A stretch of DNA of 6,294 nt from positions 1 to 6,294 of the forward strand of contig CADEHD010000132.1 in the NCBI GenBank assembly GCA_902827055.1. Direction: 5' to 3'. The notes under the pieces were generated by a model. The model was not told the DNA's origin, did not search any database, and saw nothing but the letters and a program-made list of their open reading frames with translations. A program made the translations under genes and the position numbers. Origin of the DNA: an uncultured Chloroflexota bacterium (lineage in GTDB: Bacteria; Chloroflexota; Dehalococcoidia; UBA2979). This document shows positions 5,052 to 6,294 of this stretch, one piece after another. Every line of letters begins with the position of its first letter. Within the stretch, counting starts at the first letter, position 1.

Positions 5052-5465
5052 CTAGTCGTCGGTGAGCACGGGCTCGATGTCGGAGCCGCACGACGAGCAC
5101 TTTGTGGCGTCCACCGGCACCTCGGACTTGCAGTACAGGCACTCGGTGGTGCCCTGCGCGCGCATCTTGAACAGCCCCGCCACCGACATCGCCTTGACGA
5201 GCCCGAAGAGCACGCCAGCGACGATCACGAAGTTCACCAGCGAGGTGAGGAGCCGCCCGTACTCGATCACGCCGTCGCCCACGGTGAACGTGAGGCCATC
5301 GAAGTTCGGCTGCCCGAACACGGCCGCGATGAAGTTCATCAGCACGCCCTCGACCAGGGCGTCCACCACGCCGGAGAACGCCAGCGCCAGCACCACGCCG
5401 ATGGCAAGGTCGAGCGCGTTTCCGCGCAGCGCGAACGCGCGGAACTCTCGAAGCAGTCCGTTCAT
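5052..5465 (-). CDS. mscL: Large-conductance mechanosensitive channel MscL with C-terminal zinc ribbon
   Basis: MscL is a homopentameric inner-membrane channel that opens under membrane tension to release solutes on osmotic downshock. The 137-residue protein has the N-terminal amphipathic helix and TM1 (LLREFRAFALRGNALDLAIG and following, about 4-44, including the RGN motif), a periplasmic loop with FDGLTF (55-60), and TM2 (about 69-94, LTSLVNFVIVAGVLFGLVKA). In place of a simple charged helix the C-terminus carries a zinc ribbon, Cys109/Cys112 and Cys123/Cys126 (CxxC, 10 residues, CxxC). The ATG at 5465 is preferred over the one four codons upstream (5477) because GGAGGG lies 5 bases before it. 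It appears to be monocistronic, starting about 97 bases after the aminotransferase gene. A zinc-ribbon extension is, as far as I know, found in some other MscL proteins. Confidence 0.93.
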   Translation of the reverse strand: MNGLLREFRAFALRGNALDLAIGVVLALAFSGVVDALVEGVLMNFIAAVFGQPNFDGLTFTVGDGVIEYGRLLTSLVNFVIVAGVLFGLVKAMSVAGLFKMRAQGTTECLYCKSEVPVDATKCSSCGSDIEPVLTDD

Positions 5466-5485
5466 GATGCCCTCCATAGTCGCCC

Positions 5486-5518
5486 GGTCAGCACCGCGAC
5501 TGTCACCCAGCGCTGACC
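5486..5518. repeat. 7-bp inverted repeat upstream of mscL
   Basis: GGTCAGC (5486-5492) and GCTGACC (5512-5518) are a perfect inverted repeat with a 19-base spacer, located 21-53 bases before the mscL start. It could be an operator or a 5' UTR hairpin for mscL, or chance; no T-tract follows it, so it is not an intrinsic terminator. Confidence 0.35.
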
Positions 5519-5562
5519 TAGTCGCAAGCGCTCCGGGCCGGAGGTCACCCCGAGACGCGCGG

Positions 5563-6294
5563 CTACTCGGTCACGGCGTTGACGGCAGTCGCGGTCGCCT
5601 GCACCAGGAAGTCGATGTCATCCTCGGAGCTCACGAGGGGTGGCGCGAACACGAGCTGATCGCCGACGAACCGGGTGATCACCTGGCCGTGCTCGCGGAG
5701 GTGGCGCGCGACGCGACCGCCGACGCCCTCGGTCGCGTCGTACGCCTCGTTGGTGGTGGCGTTGCGAACCAGCGAGAGCCCCGCGATCAGGCCGAGGCTG
5801 CGGATGTTCGTCACGTGCGGGTGGTCGCCGAGCGCGGCGCGCAGGCCCGCATCGAGGCGTGCGCCGAGCACCGCAGCGCGCTCCACCAGGTGCTCGTCCT
5901 CGAAGATCTGCAGGTTGCGCAGCCCGACGGCCGAGGCCGCGGGGTGCGCGCTGTTGGTGTAGGCGTGCATGAACCGGGCGTCCGGCGGGAGGTCGAGCAG
6001 GGCCTCGTGAATCTCGTGGGACACGAGGAACGCGCCCATGGGGATGTACGCCGAGGTGATCGCCTTCGCGAGGCTCAGGATGTCGGGCTGGACGCCCCAG
6101 TGCTCCAGGGCGAACCACTTGCCGGTGCGCCCGAACCCGGTAATCACCTCGTCTGCGATGAGCAGCACCTCGTAGCGGTCGCAGATCTCGCGGACGCGTG
6201 GCCAGTACTCGGGAGCCGGCGTCCACACGCCACCAGCGCCCTTGACGGGCTCTCCGATAAACGCCGCCACGGTGTCGGGGCCCTCGCGGAGGAT
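5563..6294 (-). CDS. Class III (omega-type) PLP aminotransferase, partial (N-terminus off window)
   Basis: C-terminal 243 residues of a class III aminotransferase, which moves an amino group from an amine or omega-amino acid to a keto acid using PLP. The frame is open to the window edge, so the start lies outside; the GTG at 6270 is internal. Visible motifs, numbered from the first full codon: AAFIGEPVKGAGG (10-22), the PLP-pyridine Asp48 in LLIADEVITGFGRTG, Schiff-base Lys77 in SLAKAITSAYIPMGA, and the phosphate-loop YTNSAHP (112-118). About half of a typical 430-460 residue enzyme is present. The acceptor and donor cannot be fixed; annotators would probably call it an aspartate aminotransferase family protein. 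The stop is followed by a CTCCG-GCC-CGGAG hairpin (5544-5532) without a T-tract, so termination there is doubtful. Confidence 0.9.
   Translation of the reverse strand: MLREGPDTVAAFIGEPVKGAGGVWTPAPEYWPRVREICDRYEVLLIADEVITGFGRTGKWFALEHWGVQPDILSLAKAITSAYIPMGAFLVSHEIHEALLDLPPDARFMHAYTNSAHPAASAVGLRNLQIFEDEHLVERAAVLGARLDAGLRAALGDHPHVTNIRSLGLIAGLSLVRNATTNEAYDATEGVGGRVARHLREHGQVITRFVGDQLVFAPPLVSSEDDIDFLVQATATAVNAVTE

Noticed and set aside
5532..5544. Intrinsic terminator after the aminotransferase gene (CTCCG-GCC-CGGAG)
   Set aside because: Stem is only 5 bp and is not followed by a T-tract.
1..6294. CRISPR arrays, tRNA or rRNA genes, insertion sequences, att sites
   Set aside because: No regularly spaced repeats, cloverleaf, rRNA core sequence, transposase or integrase was found on either strand.

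Overview
The window is GC-rich (roughly two-thirds G+C by eye) and every supportable gene is on the minus strand, so it is best read from right to left. It looks like a bacterium with free-living biosynthetic metabolism. Gene content (HisZ-dependent HisG, an MscL with a zinc-ribbon tail, a prokaryotic zinc-dependent phospholipase C-like protein) and the TTGAC-17-TAnnnT promoters would fit a high-GC Chloroflexota-like organism, but this placement is a weak inference.

Layout, right to left: (1) the C-terminal part of a class III PLP aminotransferase, cut by the window edge; (2) mscL, with a four-cysteine zinc ribbon at its C terminus; (3) a stretch of about 390 bases without a conventional gene, holding a good promoter, a perfect Shine-Dalgarno, a 22-codon mini-ORF inside a foldable RNA, and a strong terminator; (4) birA (biotin ligase without a DNA-binding domain) followed one base later by a HAD phosphatase-like gene; (5) a histidine-type transcription attenuator: promoter, an apparently leaderless 29-residue leader peptide with six His codons, an antiterminator segment and an intrinsic terminator; (6) hisZ and hisG, overlapping by ATGA; (7) a zinc-dependent phospholipase C-like gene starting two bases after hisG, cut by the left edge.

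Two things stand out. First, hisG is about twice the usual short-form length and reads as two complete HisG copies in tandem. The N-terminal copy keeps the start-of-domain and DIP/DLGI motifs but has lost the PRPP loop. The C-terminal copy keeps the PRPP loop (SETGTTLRAN) but has an altered start. Second, the hisZ-hisG transcript is preceded by a complete attenuator whose parts can be paired base by base: a 10-base segment just after the His codons is perfectly complementary to the 5' arm of the terminator. Together they describe a histidine-controlled unit making the first enzyme of histidine biosynthesis (HisG plus its HisRS-like regulatory partner HisZ). A second promoter-miniORF-terminator module, upstream of birA, has a similar layout and may be another attenuator or a small structured RNA.
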